Below are positions 1 through 8,095 of a DNA stretch of 64,000 nucleotides, piece after piece (position 1 is the stretch's first letter; every line of letters starts with the position of its first letter). The notes under the pieces were generated by a model, which saw nothing but the letters and a program-made list of their open reading frames with translations, was not told the DNA's origin and did no database searches. The translations under genes were made by a program, and so were the position numbers. The stretch is from UBA5429 sp942493315. Its GTDB lineage: Bacteria > Bacteroidota > Bacteroidia > Bacteroidales > WCHB1-69. The stretch lies in NCBI GenBank assembly GCA_942493315.1, contig OW818690.1:1426001-1490000 (forward strand), read 5' to 3'.

Positions 1-463
1 TTGAAGCTAAACATCGAGCGATCTCTGTTCGTCTTCTTTCTCCTCCGGACAAATTGTTTCCTAAGTTTTTCCGTACTTTTTCCAATCGGAATTCAGTAAT
101 TAACTCTTCCAATCTATCTTTTTGTTGAATTCCGGTCATTTCAGTAAATTCAAGTATTGCTCTGATATTATCTTCAACAGAAAGTTGTCTAAAGACTGAT
201 GCTTCCTGAGGTAAATAAGCAATACCCAATTTTGCTCTTTTATACATAGGTAACTCTGTGATATCCATTTCATTAAGATAGATTCTACCGGAAAATGGCC
301 GAATCAAACCTACAATCATATAAAAGGAAGTTGTTTTACCTGCTCCATTTGGACCAAGAAGTCCTACAATTTCACCTTGTTTTACATCAAAAGAGGCTTC
401 ATTAACAACCGTTCTTGATTTATACTTTTTAACTAAATTTTCAGTTCTGATTTGGTATTCCAT
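1..463 (-). CDS. lptB: LPS export ABC transporter ATP-binding protein LptB (3' end outside window)
   Basis: This is the ATPase of the LptBFGC complex, which extracts lipopolysaccharide from the inner membrane and drives it to the outer membrane. Reading leftward from ATG at 463, the protein shows a Walker A motif (GPNGAGKT, about residues 36-43), a Q-loop (YLPQEASVF) and the ABC signature LSGGERRR just before the window edge. The Walker B and H-loop regions lie outside, so about 154 residues of a usual ~240 are visible. LSGGERRR and the Q-loop context are typical of LptB rather than other ABC ATPases. The start is 2 bases after the stop of the upstream SRPBCC gene, so the two are probably cotranscribed. 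Confidence 0.9.
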   Translation of the reverse strand, partial: MEYQIRTENLVKKYKSRTVVNEASFDVKQGEIVGLLGPNGAGKTTSFYMIVGLIRPFSGRIYLNEMDITELPMYKRAKLGIAYLPQEASVFRQLSVEDNIRAILEFTEMTGIQQKDRLEELITEFRLEKVRKNLGNNLSGGERRRTEIARCLAS

Positions 464-465
464 GG

Positions 466-870
466 TTATAATTTTTCAGCTTCCGCCTGGATTCGATCAC
501 TTAAAATATCTATAAATTTTTGTAAAGGAGTTTTGATCATCCCTTGTAAGAAAAATGGGATTTCAGCCTGAAGTTCCATTATTAATTCACATCCGGTTTC
601 TTCAGGTGTAATATGAATTTCAAGACTAATTGGAATTTTTTTGTCATTTTTGGCATCAAAATGGACAAATGTGGGTGTTGTTTTTTCAGTAATTTCGATA
701 CGAAAAGTAGCCACATTGTTCATGTTAAATGAACAATAAGTCTCTGTAGCTTCAAAACCTGTAACATCAGGAGGTAAATATTTTCCGAAATTGGAACAAT
801 TTGATACGAGTTGAAACACTTTGTCAGCACTATTTTGAATTTTTTTAGAATCACCGGATAACTTCATCAT
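466..870 (-). CDS. SRPBCC-fold (START/polyketide-cyclase-like) small protein
   Basis: A soluble protein of about 134 residues with the helix-grip pattern of the SRPBCC superfamily: an N-terminal ADKVFQLVSNCSNFGKYLP segment followed by alternating strands and a long C-terminal helix. SRPBCC proteins bind hydrophobic ligands in a cavity, but the ligand here is unknown. The open frame extends to a TTG at 894, but that TTG lies inside a TATTTTTG promoter element (892-899), so I choose the ATG at 870; an ATG at 867 is equally possible. It precedes lptB by 2 bases, which suggests an envelope link, but that is inference from position only. Confidence 0.75.
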   Translation of the reverse strand: MMKLSGDSKKIQNSADKVFQLVSNCSNFGKYLPPDVTGFEATETYCSFNMNNVATFRIEITEKTTPTFVHFDAKNDKKIPISLEIHITPEETGCELIMELQAEIPFFLQGMIKTPLQKFIDILSDRIQAEAEKL

Positions 871-891
871 CTCATTTTTTGTTTTAATCTG

Positions 892-899
892 CAAAAATA
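892..899 (-). promoter_or_regulatory. -7 promoter element TATTTTTG for the SRPBCC-lptB operon
   Basis: Matches the Bacteroidota -7 consensus TAnnTTTG on the minus strand, 22 bases before the ATG at 870. No clear TTTG/TTG -33 box is visible at the expected distance. Confidence 0.6.
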
Positions 900-1092
900 C
901 AAAAAGTTATAGTATTGTATTCATTTTTTTAAAACAGTCATTTTTTTAAAATAAAATTCTAAAAATGAACCTTTTGAAAGAAAAACAATAAATAAATAAT
1001 GCATGAAATGTTTATTATTTTACACTAATATGTGCTTTTTCCCCTTAGAAAAACCTAATAAAAGCAATATTTCTAAAAAAAATTCATTTTTT

Positions 1093-1123
1093 TTTGCAGA
1101 TTAAGAAAAAATGATTATTTTTG
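1093..1123 (+). promoter_or_regulatory. Bacteroidota promoter (TTTG -33, TATTTTTG -7)
   Basis: TTTG at 1093-1096 and TATTTTTG at 1116-1123 are separated by 19 bases, which fits the sigma-ABfr consensus TTTG-N17-23-TAnnTTTG. It lies 30 bases before the chosen ATG of the four-helix-bundle gene and swallows the TTG at 1121 that would otherwise be an upstream start. Confidence 0.75.
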
Positions 1124-1153
1124 ACAAAATTTTCTAACCAAACCCATTTGAAT

Positions 1154-1585
1154 ATGAACGAACAAGAAAACTCAGTAAGCTTCTTCAGATTTGAAGATTT
1201 ACGTATCTACGCAAAAGCACTTGATTACATCAATTGGCTTCATGCCGTTGTAAATCAATTCCCTACCAATCAACAACTCAATCTAGGTGATCCATTTCTA
1301 AAATCCGCCCAAAATATTGCACTTCATCTTGCGGAGGGATCTGCCAGAAACAAAGCGCAATTTGTGTATTATCTGAAAATGGCGAAAAGTTCTGTTAGAG
1401 AGTGTGTTGTTTATACCGAAATCGCATCTCGCCTTCATTCAATGGAAGATAATCAAAAAGATTATTCTAGAAATCAATTGATGGAATTAACCAAAATGAT
1501 TGGTTCTCTAGTGGCATCTTTGCAAAGAACTGTTTCAGCTTCGCGTGAAGATGATGATATGGATGGGTTAAGTGAAATGTTGTAA
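1154..1585 (+). CDS. four helix bundle protein (S23 / 23S rRNA-intervening-sequence family)
   Basis: A 143-residue helical protein of the family first described from open reading frames in 23S rRNA intervening sequences and now known widely as free-standing four-helix-bundle proteins that form pentamers (related to Avd of diversity-generating retroelements). Family marks seen are FRFEDLRIYAKAL at the start of helix 1, the conserved helix 2 core IALHLAEGSARN, and a helix 3 with the KMAKSSVRE pattern. No reverse transcriptase or template repeat is nearby, so an Avd role is unlikely. The ATG at 1154 is preferred over TTG 1121 because the latter is inside the promoter. A terminator follows at 1612. 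Molecular function is unknown. Confidence 0.85.
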   Translation: MNEQENSVSFFRFEDLRIYAKALDYINWLHAVVNQFPTNQQLNLGDPFLKSAQNIALHLAEGSARNKAQFVYYLKMAKSSVRECVVYTEIASRLHSMEDNQKDYSRNQLMELTKMIGSLVASLQRTVSASREDDDMDGLSEML

Positions 1586-1611
1586 TTCATAATTATTCTT
1601 AATTATAATGA

Positions 1612-1650
1612 AGAGTGTGGTTCAATGGTGGACTACACTCTTTTTATTTT
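1612..1650 (+). terminator. Rho-independent terminator
   Basis: An AGAGTGTGGT / ACTACACTCT stem (one G-U pair) is followed by a T-rich tract, 26 bases after the four-helix-bundle stop codon. Confidence 0.75.
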
Positions 1651-1662
1651 GTAAAAAATCAC

Positions 1663-1670
1663 TATTTTTG
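1663..1670 (+). promoter_or_regulatory. -7 element TATTTTTG before the DUF1015 gene
   Basis: TAnnTTTG match 40 bases before the DUF1015 ATG and directly after the preceding terminator, as expected for an independent transcription unit. Confidence 0.6.
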
Positions 1671-1710
1671 CACTTTATAATTCTACTAATATTATTAATA
1701 CTTTATAATT

Positions 1711-2961
1711 ATGGCAATAGTAAAACCTTTTAAAGGCTTAAGACCTCCTAAAGAGATCGTTAAGCAATTGGCATCCAGACCTTATGATGTTTTAAACTCA
1801 GCAGAAGCTCGTATCGAAGCAGCCGGTAATCCCTATTCTCTTTTGAGAGTTACCAAAGCGGAAATTGATCTTCCAACAGGAATTGATGAACATTCACAAG
1901 AAGTGTATGACAAAGTGGTTGAAAATTTTAACTTATTTAAAAATAACCAATGGTTAGTGCAAGATCAAGATGAAAAATTCTATATCTATGCTCAAACTAT
2001 GGATGGAAGAACACAATACGGTATAGTAGCCTGTACTCATATTGATGATTATTTGAACAATAACATCAAAAAACATGAGTTAACCAGAAAAGATAAAGAG
2101 GAAGATAGAATGATTCACGTTCGAATCACTAACGCAAACGTGGAACCGGTTTTCTTCTCCTATCCTGCAAATCCAAAAATTGATGCTATCGTTAATCAAA
2201 TAATTAAAAATCAGGAACCTGAATACGACTTTATCGCAGATGAAGGTTTCGGTCACACATTTTGGGTCATTAACGATCCTGCTGTGAATGAACTAATTGT
2301 TGAAATCTTTAGAACTGAGATCCCATACTTATATGTCGCAGATGGTCACCATAGAACTGCAGCCGCTGCTTTAGTGGGAAGCGAAAAAAGAAATATTAAC
2401 CCTGATCATAATGGTAAAGAGGAGTATAACTATTTTATGTCTGTTATTTTCCCTGATAATCAATTGAAAATTATTGATTATAACCGTGTAATTAAAGATT
2501 TAAACGGCCATACTAAAGAGGAGTTAATAGCACTGTTAGAGGAAACTTTTGTTGTTGAAAATATGGGAGCAGCTATTTATACTCCTGCTCAATTACATGA
2601 ATTTAGTATGTATATCGATGGAAATTGGTATAAATTGACCGCAAAAACAGGTACCTTTAATGATACCGATCCAATTGGGGTACTTGATGTAACTATCTTA
2701 TCCAATCTTGTTTTGGATAAAATTTTAGGCATTAAAGACCTAAGAACCGATAAAAGAATTGATTTCGTAGGTGGTATCCGTGGGTTAGGTGAATTGAAAC
2801 GTAGAGTTGATAATGGTGAAATGAAAGTTGCTTTTGCTTTATTTCCCGTTTCAATGAAACAATTGATCGATATCGCTGATACTGGAAATATCATGCCTCC
2901 AAAAACAACCTGGTTCGAACCTAAATTACGCTCAGGATTGGTGATCCATGAATTAGTTTAA
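1711..2961 (+). CDS. DUF1015 family protein
   Basis: A 416-residue cytoplasmic protein of the DUF1015 family, recognisable from the N-terminal VKPFKGLRPP and SRPYDVLNSAEA segments and from the motif ADGHHRTAAAAL with DGHHR at residues 211-215. The DGHHR motif resembles the one in ParB/sulfiredoxin-fold serine kinases (SbnI, SerK), so a nucleotide- or amino-acid-linked phosphotransfer role has some support, but I see no proof. In other Bacteroidota the gene often sits beside serine biosynthesis genes (recalled knowledge); serA/serC are not adjacent here. It starts with ATG after its own promoter, ends at a strong terminator and stands alone. Confidence 0.85.
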   Translation: MAIVKPFKGLRPPKEIVKQLASRPYDVLNSAEARIEAAGNPYSLLRVTKAEIDLPTGIDEHSQEVYDKVVENFNLFKNNQWLVQDQDEKFYIYAQTMDGRTQYGIVACTHIDDYLNNNIKKHELTRKDKEEDRMIHVRITNANVEPVFFSYPANPKIDAIVNQIIKNQEPEYDFIADEGFGHTFWVINDPAVNELIVEIFRTEIPYLYVADGHHRTAAAALVGSEKRNINPDHNGKEEYNYFMSVIFPDNQLKIIDYNRVIKDLNGHTKEELIALLEETFVVENMGAAIYTPAQLHEFSMYIDGNWYKLTAKTGTFNDTDPIGVLDVTILSNLVLDKILGIKDLRTDKRIDFVGGIRGLGELKRRVDNGEMKVAFALFPVSMKQLIDIADTGNIMPPKTTWFEPKLRSGLVIHELV

Positions 2962-3001
2962 TTCGAAATTTTAATACCCAAATGAATAGCTCTAAATCAA
3001 T

Positions 3002-3035
3002 AGCCCTGTACTTTAGTGCAGGGCTTGATTTTTTA
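3002..3035 (+). terminator. Rho-independent terminator after DUF1015 gene
   Basis: AGCCCTGTA pairs with TGCAGGGCT (9 positions, one wobble) followed by TTGATTTTTT. Confidence 0.8.
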
Positions 3036-3040
3036 GAGAT

Positions 3041-3110
<70 letters not shown>

Positions 3111-3135
3111 TGTCAATGCCTAAATTTGGTTGACC
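3111..3135. repeat. IS left terminal inverted repeat
   Basis: TGTCAATGCCT, a 6-bp variable middle and GGTTGACC; mirrors 4526-4550 with 3 mismatches. Confidence 0.9.
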
Positions 3136-4055
3136 GTTTGTTTACTTGTTTTTGGCATATTATCATTGGTTGACTTGTCCTTGTTGGGGGAGCTCTGAGC
3201 TTGGTCTTGGGCTAGCCCAAGACCAAGCTCAGAGCTGGGTTCCAAAATTTTTGAAGATTTTTTTTCTTCGGGATTTTGGTTTTGCAAATATATACTTTTT
3301 TCGAATGAAATTGGTGACTTTCTTTGTAGCTTACAATGAGGCTTTTCGTAGTTATAAAGGTACACTGATCGGTCAACTTCTTTCACTAATGTCTCGTAAT
3401 TAGTAATCGTTCTGTAGCTTAAATAGTTGTTTTTAATCACTCCATTAATTCTCTCTGCTTTACCATTCTCCCAGGGGGCAACACACATACTATGGAGAAA
3501 ATCTTCAGTCACATCTAAAAACTCTTTTGCACCATATTGTCTACCGCCATCTGAATGAAAAATTAAGCCGTTTAGATCTTCCCCTTTACGGAACCTTAAT
3601 GCGCTATTTAATGATGCAATTACTGTCTGCTCTGTCGTTAAACGCTTTGATACAGAATATCCTACAATAACTCTTGAGTAAGCATCAATTATAAAGGTAA
3701 TATAGTAAAAATGACCATTAATTTTGTAATATGTGGTGTCTGATTGCCAAACTTGATTAATCCTGGTTATCTCTAAGTTTTTAATTAAATTATCAAAACG
3801 GATTACTCCACTACTATCTGTAGTATGAATAAATCTCTTTTTCCTCTTTATCATTAATCCTGCAAGCTTACACAATTCTTCAAATTGATCTCTCCCAACA
3901 TAACAAGGTCGCTTTTTATAATAAATATCCCTTACACCCATAGTGGGATGATCCATCCTGACTTCGAAAACAATTTCCTTCACTAAATGAAGAATGTCCT
4001 TTTTTTTATTGTCTCTTTGAAGGATTTTATATACTGCTTGTTTGCTGATATTCAT
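3120..4055 (-). CDS. IS3-family transposase OrfB (DDE integrase domain)
   Basis: The catalytic half of the IS transposase. Visible are an HTH_21-like N-terminal part (MNISKQAVYKILQRD) and the rve integrase core with the DDE triad: D in WQSDTTYY, D in FHSDGGRQYG, E in ENGKAERINGVIKNN. The 311-residue ATG form is annotated, but the frame is open upstream past ATG 4055 through about 4135 and continues as ...HQDEYHHSLNALYKA, which is typical OrfB sequence; the working product is probably an OrfAB fusion made by -1 frameshifting. The C-terminal tail after the integrase core is unusually Ser/Gln/Lys-rich and contains a 15-residue stretch encoded by a perfect 46-bp palindrome (3191-3236). Confidence 0.92.
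   Translation of the reverse strand: MNISKQAVYKILQRDNKKKDILHLVKEIVFEVRMDHPTMGVRDIYYKKRPCYVGRDQFEELCKLAGLMIKRKKRFIHTTDSSGVIRFDNLIKNLEITRINQVWQSDTTYYKINGHFYYITFIIDAYSRVIVGYSVSKRLTTEQTVIASLNSALRFRKGEDLNGLIFHSDGGRQYGAKEFLDVTEDFLHSMCVAPWENGKAERINGVIKNNYLSYRTITNYETLVKEVDRSVYLYNYEKPHCKLQRKSPISFEKSIYLQNQNPEEKKSSKILEPSSELGLGLAQDQAQSSPNKDKSTNDNMPKTSKQTVNQI
3191..3236. repeat. 46-bp perfect palindrome inside orfB
   Basis: The left half AGCTCTGAGC, TTGGTCTTGG, GCT is mirrored exactly by the right half with no spacer. It would form a 23-bp stem. It is in frame within the transposase tail and encodes SSELGLGLAQDQAQS. Confidence 0.95.
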
Positions 4056-4072
4056 AGCTTTATAAAGTGCAT

Positions 4073-4489
4073 TTAGTGAGTGATGGTATTCATCTTGATG
4101 TTCTTGATAATGTCGGAAGGTGTCGTTTCGAACTTTTTTTTTATATCAACACCATAATGATCCTCTGCGATTTCAATCATTTTGTCTTTAAATTCTAGAA
4201 GAATTTGCTTTTCTCCAATAATCATTTTGAGATGTGCATTCTCTTTTTTTAAAGCCATTATTTGTTTAGTATCACTCTCAGTTTCAATAACTAATCTTTC
4301 TTTTTTTGTTTTCATATTGCCATATTTATTTAACCATTGATAAATTGTACCTCTCACGGTATCATATTGTCTGCAAAGGTCGGCAATTTTTGTTTGTCCA
4401 GATTCAATCTCTTGGACTTTTTTTCTCTTGAAGCTTTCACTAAAGTGTCTTCTTTTTCTTTCTTCTAATGTTAAACTAATTTCTTTCAT
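4073..4489 (-). CDS. IS3-family transposase OrfA (HTH protein)
   Basis: A 138-residue protein with an N-terminal helix-turn-helix of the HTH_8/IS3 OrfA type (RHFSESFKRKKVQEIESGQ, then IADLCRQYDTVRGTIYQWL) that binds the element's ends, and a C-terminal leucine-zipper-like coiled coil (MALKKENAHLKMIIGEKQ) used for multimerisation. It ends at TAA 4073-4075. Near its 3' end the codons ATA AAA AAA AAG form a run of nine A followed by G, which places OrfB in the -1 frame. Confidence 0.92.
   Translation of the reverse strand: MKEISLTLEERKRRHFSESFKRKKVQEIESGQTKIADLCRQYDTVRGTIYQWLNKYGNMKTKKERLVIETESDTKQIMALKKENAHLKMIIGEKQILLEFKDKMIEIAEDHYGVDIKKKFETTPSDIIKNIKMNTITH
4132..4143 (-). promoter_or_regulatory. 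Programmed -1 ribosomal frameshift site (A9G)
   Basis: Read on the minus strand, GAT ATA AAA AAA AAG TTC contains the slippery heptamer A-AAA-AAG. Slipping back one base joins orfA to the open orfB frame (GTT CGA AAC GAC...), which has no stop between this point and the orfB ATG. Confidence 0.8.
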
Positions 4490-4525
4490 AGGTTCACTTT
4501 TTTATTTAATTTGTTATTTAAAAGT

Positions 4526-4550
4526 GGTCAACCTATTTCAGGCATTGACA
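4526..4550. repeat. IS right terminal inverted repeat
   Basis: Reverse complement begins TGTCAATGCCT and ends GGTTGACC, matching the left end. Confidence 0.9.
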
Positions 4551-4636
4551 GTGAATAGTGATAAATTGTTAAATGTTAATTTATTAATGCAATTTTTAGT
4601 GAAAATTCTCGTTAAATAAATCTAAACACAATAGTT

Positions 4637-7600
4637 ATGAGAAATGTATCCGTAAAATTAATCGCTTTATTAGGCATTTTTGTTCTAATTTTTAGTTTTT
4701 CTTCTAATGCGCAAACCAATGCTAAGGAGGATCAGTTATTACAAACTTTAATAGAAGAGTGTAATAGGAATTATGCTGTTTTAAAAACACAGGATCCGCC
4801 TGTTTATCTTCTCAGTTACCGATTAGAAGACCAAATTTTTCAAAATGTAACATCAAATTTGGGATCTATCTCTTCAACAGTTTCAGAAAAAAATCGAGTT
4901 ATTACGATTCAGGTAAGAATTGGAAATAAATCTATGGATAATTATCGGGAAATGCGAAATCAGTCATTCTCTTACTTTGTTTATGATGACGATATTACAA
5001 TACCAATTGACAATAATTATATAGGAATGAAACAAACTTTATGGAGAGAAACAGAAAAAGTATATAGAGCTGCTTTATTGAAGTATGAACAAGTAAAAGC
5101 AAATGCTGCAGTTACAACTGAATTAGATGATAAATCTGCTGATTATTCTGATAGTCAATTGGAAAGTTATTATGAACCTGCTTTAACCAATACTCAGTTT
5201 GATACAGATTTGTGGAAAATAAAATTAAACAGATACACAACATCTTTTCTACCTTATCATAACATTTTACAAGGACGAGCTTCTATTCGATTTTCTGTGA
5301 TTAGAAAAATGTTTGTAAGTAGTGAAGGAGTTGCGATTGCTCAAAATAATACCTATACTCACTTATTTGTTTCTCTAGAGGGAAAAGCAGATGATGGGAT
5401 GGAGATCCCCATTTATAAATCCTGGTTTGCGTTCTATCCGGATGAATTACCTAATGATGAAATCGTATTATCAGAAGTTGATAAATTAAAAGATTTATTA
5501 GAGAGATTAAGAACAGCTCCTATTGTGGATACCTATTCAGGTCCGGCTATCTTATCAAATGATGCCGCAGGAGTATTTTTTCATGAAATTTTTGGGCATA
5601 GAGTGGAAGGTGCCAGATTAAAAAGCGAAAATGATGGTCAAACCTTTAAAAAGAAAGTGGGTGAGATCGTTTTAAATCCTGATATAACCATCACATTTGA
5701 TCCAACGATAAAATATTATAATACAATACCGCTAAATGGAAGCTATGTGTTTGATGATGAGGGAATAAGAGGATCAAAAGTAGTTGTGGTAGATAATGGA
5801 GTTTTGAAAAACTTTTTAATGACCAGAACTCCAATTGAAGGTTTTGAATATTCTAACGGACATGCAAGGGCTCAGTCCGGATTTCAACCTGTATCACGAC
5901 AATCCAATCTCATTGTTGAAACGAAACACCCCTATACCGATGTTGAATTGAAAAACATGTTGATTCAGGAAGCTAAAAATCAAGGGAAAGAGTATGGATA
6001 CTTTTTCAAAAAAGTGACCGGTGGTTTTACTACAACCGGAAGATATATGCCCAATTCATTCAACGTTACACCCATTGAAGTGTATCGGATTTATGTGGAT
6101 GGTCGTCCTGATGAACTGGTTAGAGGTGTTGATTTAATTGGAACCCCATTGGCTATGTTTAGTCAAATTGGTGCTATTGGAACATCTGCGGGTAATTTTG
6201 CCGGTACTTGTGGTGCAGAATCGGGTGGAATTCCTGCAGGATGTTGCTCTCCCGCTGTTTTTGTAAAAAGAATTGAATTACAAAAACAAAATAAATCTCA
6301 GGAAAAACCTACTGTTTTACCACGAACTTCTGAAGTTCAACCCATTGAAAATAAACAAGAACTTATTTTTAAAGCGATGGAAGATGAACTGTTGAGAAAT
6401 AGACAAAATCTGTTTATCTCCGGACTAAAATCACCCCATTTTTATAGTTATACGGTTGCCGATGCCAAATTTGTTGCGATCAATTGTTATTTGGGTGGAA
6501 TTATCTATTCTAATGAAAAAGTAATAAATTCTCATAATACGACTGTTTTAGTTGGATCAAATAAGTTTAATAATCTTAATTTTTTTGATGAAAATTCATT
6601 GTATTCCAGTCAGTCTGATTTCCCACTTGCTCAGGAATTGGATTATACCAATATTAGAAATAGTTTTTGGATCGCTTCAGATTCTAAATATAAATCAGCT
6701 GCTGAAATAATTGAAACCAAAACGGTTTCCATGGCCCAACAGATATTACCTCCTGAATTGTTAACGCTACCCGATTATTATCCGGTAGATGTGAAAACCA
6801 ATTACCTTCAGGATGAAAGTGAATCGGTTTCCAAATCACTATTAGAAGACTTAGGGTTACAGTTATCAAAAATCTTTGAAAACTATCCTAATTTCACCAA
6901 TTCCGGAGTCCGAATCAATGCTATTGACGCTTCCATTTATTATATCAGTTCTGAACAAATGAAGTTTAAACAACCTTACCATTTGATCACGATTCGTGTT
7001 TTTGCACAAACAAGAGCGGAAGATGGGGAGATGTTAACCGATTATATAGATTTATATTACGCATCTCAAAATGAGATCCCATTATTGAATGTACTCGCTC
7101 AACAAGTAAAAACAATGGCAGATCGCCTAGAACAACTAAGAACGGCTCCTGTAATCTCTGAAGCATATAGTGGACCCGTTATGTTTATGGATGATGCCGT
7201 TGCTGAAGTTTTTTCAAATGCTTTTATTGAAGATAATAACGGAATTTTAGCCGGTAGAAAATATATTAGCAGTACAAGCGAATTGTCTCAGTGGATGTCA
7301 GAATATGTGCCTAAAGAGAATAAATCGGAACGGTTGATCAATAAAAAAGTGATCTCAAGAAATTTGAATATCATGACGGCAGATTACTTAAAATCTTACA
7401 ATAATGTATCTCTTATCGGCCATTTTACATTGGATGCAGATGGTGTCAATCCGGATAATAATTTAAAAATCATCGAAAATGGAGTACTCAAAAGTGTTTT
7501 ATCAAACAGAATCCCAACATTTTCTTCTGAAAGTTCTAATGGACATGAAAGATTCGGATTTTCCAGTAATAAAATAGCATCAGATTTGGCTCCAGGAATT

Positions 7601-8095
7601 TTGATGATGACCTTTGAGAAAGATAGTAAATTTGTCCTTTCCTATCAAAAAATGAAAAAAAGATTGATAGAACTTGCAAAAGAGGAGGATTATGAATATG
7701 CTTATATTGTTGTAAAGTTACCGAATCGTACAGTAAATCTACCTGGTGTTAGCGACTATTTTGGATCTAATGGGTTTGTGAAACCAATAATTGTTTACAG
7801 AGTTAATGTAAAAGATGGAACTGAACAATTGGTAAGAACAACCAAAATGAGTGTTTTGAAAATGAAATCCTTTAAACATGTGGAAGCTGTCACAAAAGAA
7901 TTGGTTCCATTTAATCGAATGTTTAGAGGAAAGAAAAATAGAATGTATGGTTATAATGAATCTGCTTTATCCGGTATTCCGGTGAGTTTTATTCTCCCAA
8001 AAGCAATCATATTCAAAGAGTTGGAAATTGAAAAAGATGATGAAATCATGAGAATGAAACAACCGTTAGTTCCTAATCCAATTCAAAAACCTTAA
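4637..8095 (+). CDS. Double TldD/PmbA-like metallopeptidase (two fused TldD-type units)
   Basis: A 1152-residue exported protein made of two TldD-like halves, about 1-560 and 575-1152, joined by a Gln/Lys-rich linker. TldD/PmbA proteins are zinc metalloproteases that degrade unfolded peptides; Bacteroidota often carry two adjacent secreted single-unit genes (recalled knowledge). Residues 1-25 form a signal peptide (LLGIFVLIFSFSSNA). The first half has the HExxxH zinc site HEIFGH at 316-321 and a Cys-containing segment (GTCGAESGGIPAGCC) that could give the third ligand. The second half keeps the fold pattern (RTAPVISEAYSGPVMFMDDA) but reads AEVFSN where HExxxH should be, so it is probably catalytically dead. 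The IS ends 86 bp upstream. Confidence 0.85.
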   Translation: MRNVSVKLIALLGIFVLIFSFSSNAQTNAKEDQLLQTLIEECNRNYAVLKTQDPPVYLLSYRLEDQIFQNVTSNLGSISSTVSEKNRVITIQVRIGNKSMDNYREMRNQSFSYFVYDDDITIPIDNNYIGMKQTLWRETEKVYRAALLKYEQVKANAAVTTELDDKSADYSDSQLESYYEPALTNTQFDTDLWKIKLNRYTTSFLPYHNILQGRASIRFSVIRKMFVSSEGVAIAQNNTYTHLFVSLEGKADDGMEIPIYKSWFAFYPDELPNDEIVLSEVDKLKDLLERLRTAPIVDTYSGPAILSNDAAGVFFHEIFGHRVEGARLKSENDGQTFKKKVGEIVLNPDITITFDPTIKYYNTIPLNGSYVFDDEGIRGSKVVVVDNGVLKNFLMTRTPIEGFEYSNGHARAQSGFQPVSRQSNLIVETKHPYTDVELKNMLIQEAKNQGKEYGYFFKKVTGGFTTTGRYMPNSFNVTPIEVYRIYVDGRPDELVRGVDLIGTPLAMFSQIGAIGTSAGNFAGTCGAESGGIPAGCCSPAVFVKRIELQKQNKSQEKPTVLPRTSEVQPIENKQELIFKAMEDELLRNRQNLFISGLKSPHFYSYTVADAKFVAINCYLGGIIYSNEKVINSHNTTVLVGSNKFNNLNFFDENSLYSSQSDFPLAQELDYTNIRNSFWIASDSKYKSAAEIIETKTVSMAQQILPPELLTLPDYYPVDVKTNYLQDESESVSKSLLEDLGLQLSKIFENYPNFTNSGVRINAIDASIYYISSEQMKFKQPYHLITIRVFAQTRAEDGEMLTDYIDLYYASQNEIPLLNVLAQQVKTMADRLEQLRTAPVISEAYSGPVMFMDDAVAEVFSNAFIEDNNGILAGRKYISSTSELSQWMSEYVPKENKSERLINKKVISRNLNIMTADYLKSYNNVSLIGHFTLDADGVNPDNNLKIIENGVLKSVLSNRIPTFSSESSNGHERFGFSSNKIASDLAPGILMMTFEKDSKFVLSYQKMKKRLIELAKEEDYEYAYIVVKLPNRTVNLPGVSDYFGSNGFVKPIIVYRVNVKDGTEQLVRTTKMSVLKMKSFKHVEAVTKELVPFNRMFRGKKNRMYGYNESALSGIPVSFILPKAIIFKELEIEKDDEIMRMKQPLVPNPIQKP

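Larger units (their letters stand above)
3111..4550 (-). mobile_element. IS3-family insertion sequence, 1440 bp, intact-looking
   Basis: The element begins TGTCAATGCCT and ends AGGCATTGACA. The terminal inverted repeats span 25 bp with 3 mismatches. The flanks carry a 3-bp direct repeat GTG (3108-3110 and 4551-4553). It encodes orfA (helix-turn-helix and coiled coil) and orfB (DDE integrase) on the minus strand in the -1 relation typical of IS3 elements, joined by an A9G slippery run. TG...CA ends and the 3-bp target duplication also fit IS3. Subgroup is probably IS150-like from protein lengths, which I cannot confirm by eye. It lies 86 bp upstream of the TldD-like gene. Confidence 0.92.

Noticed and set aside
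1154..1585. Avd protein of a diversity-generating retroelement
   Set aside because: No reverse transcriptase, template repeat or variable repeat is in the window near it.
4428..4619. 63-codon plus-strand open frame at the IS right end
   Set aside because: It is antisense to orfA and crosses the IS terminal repeat.
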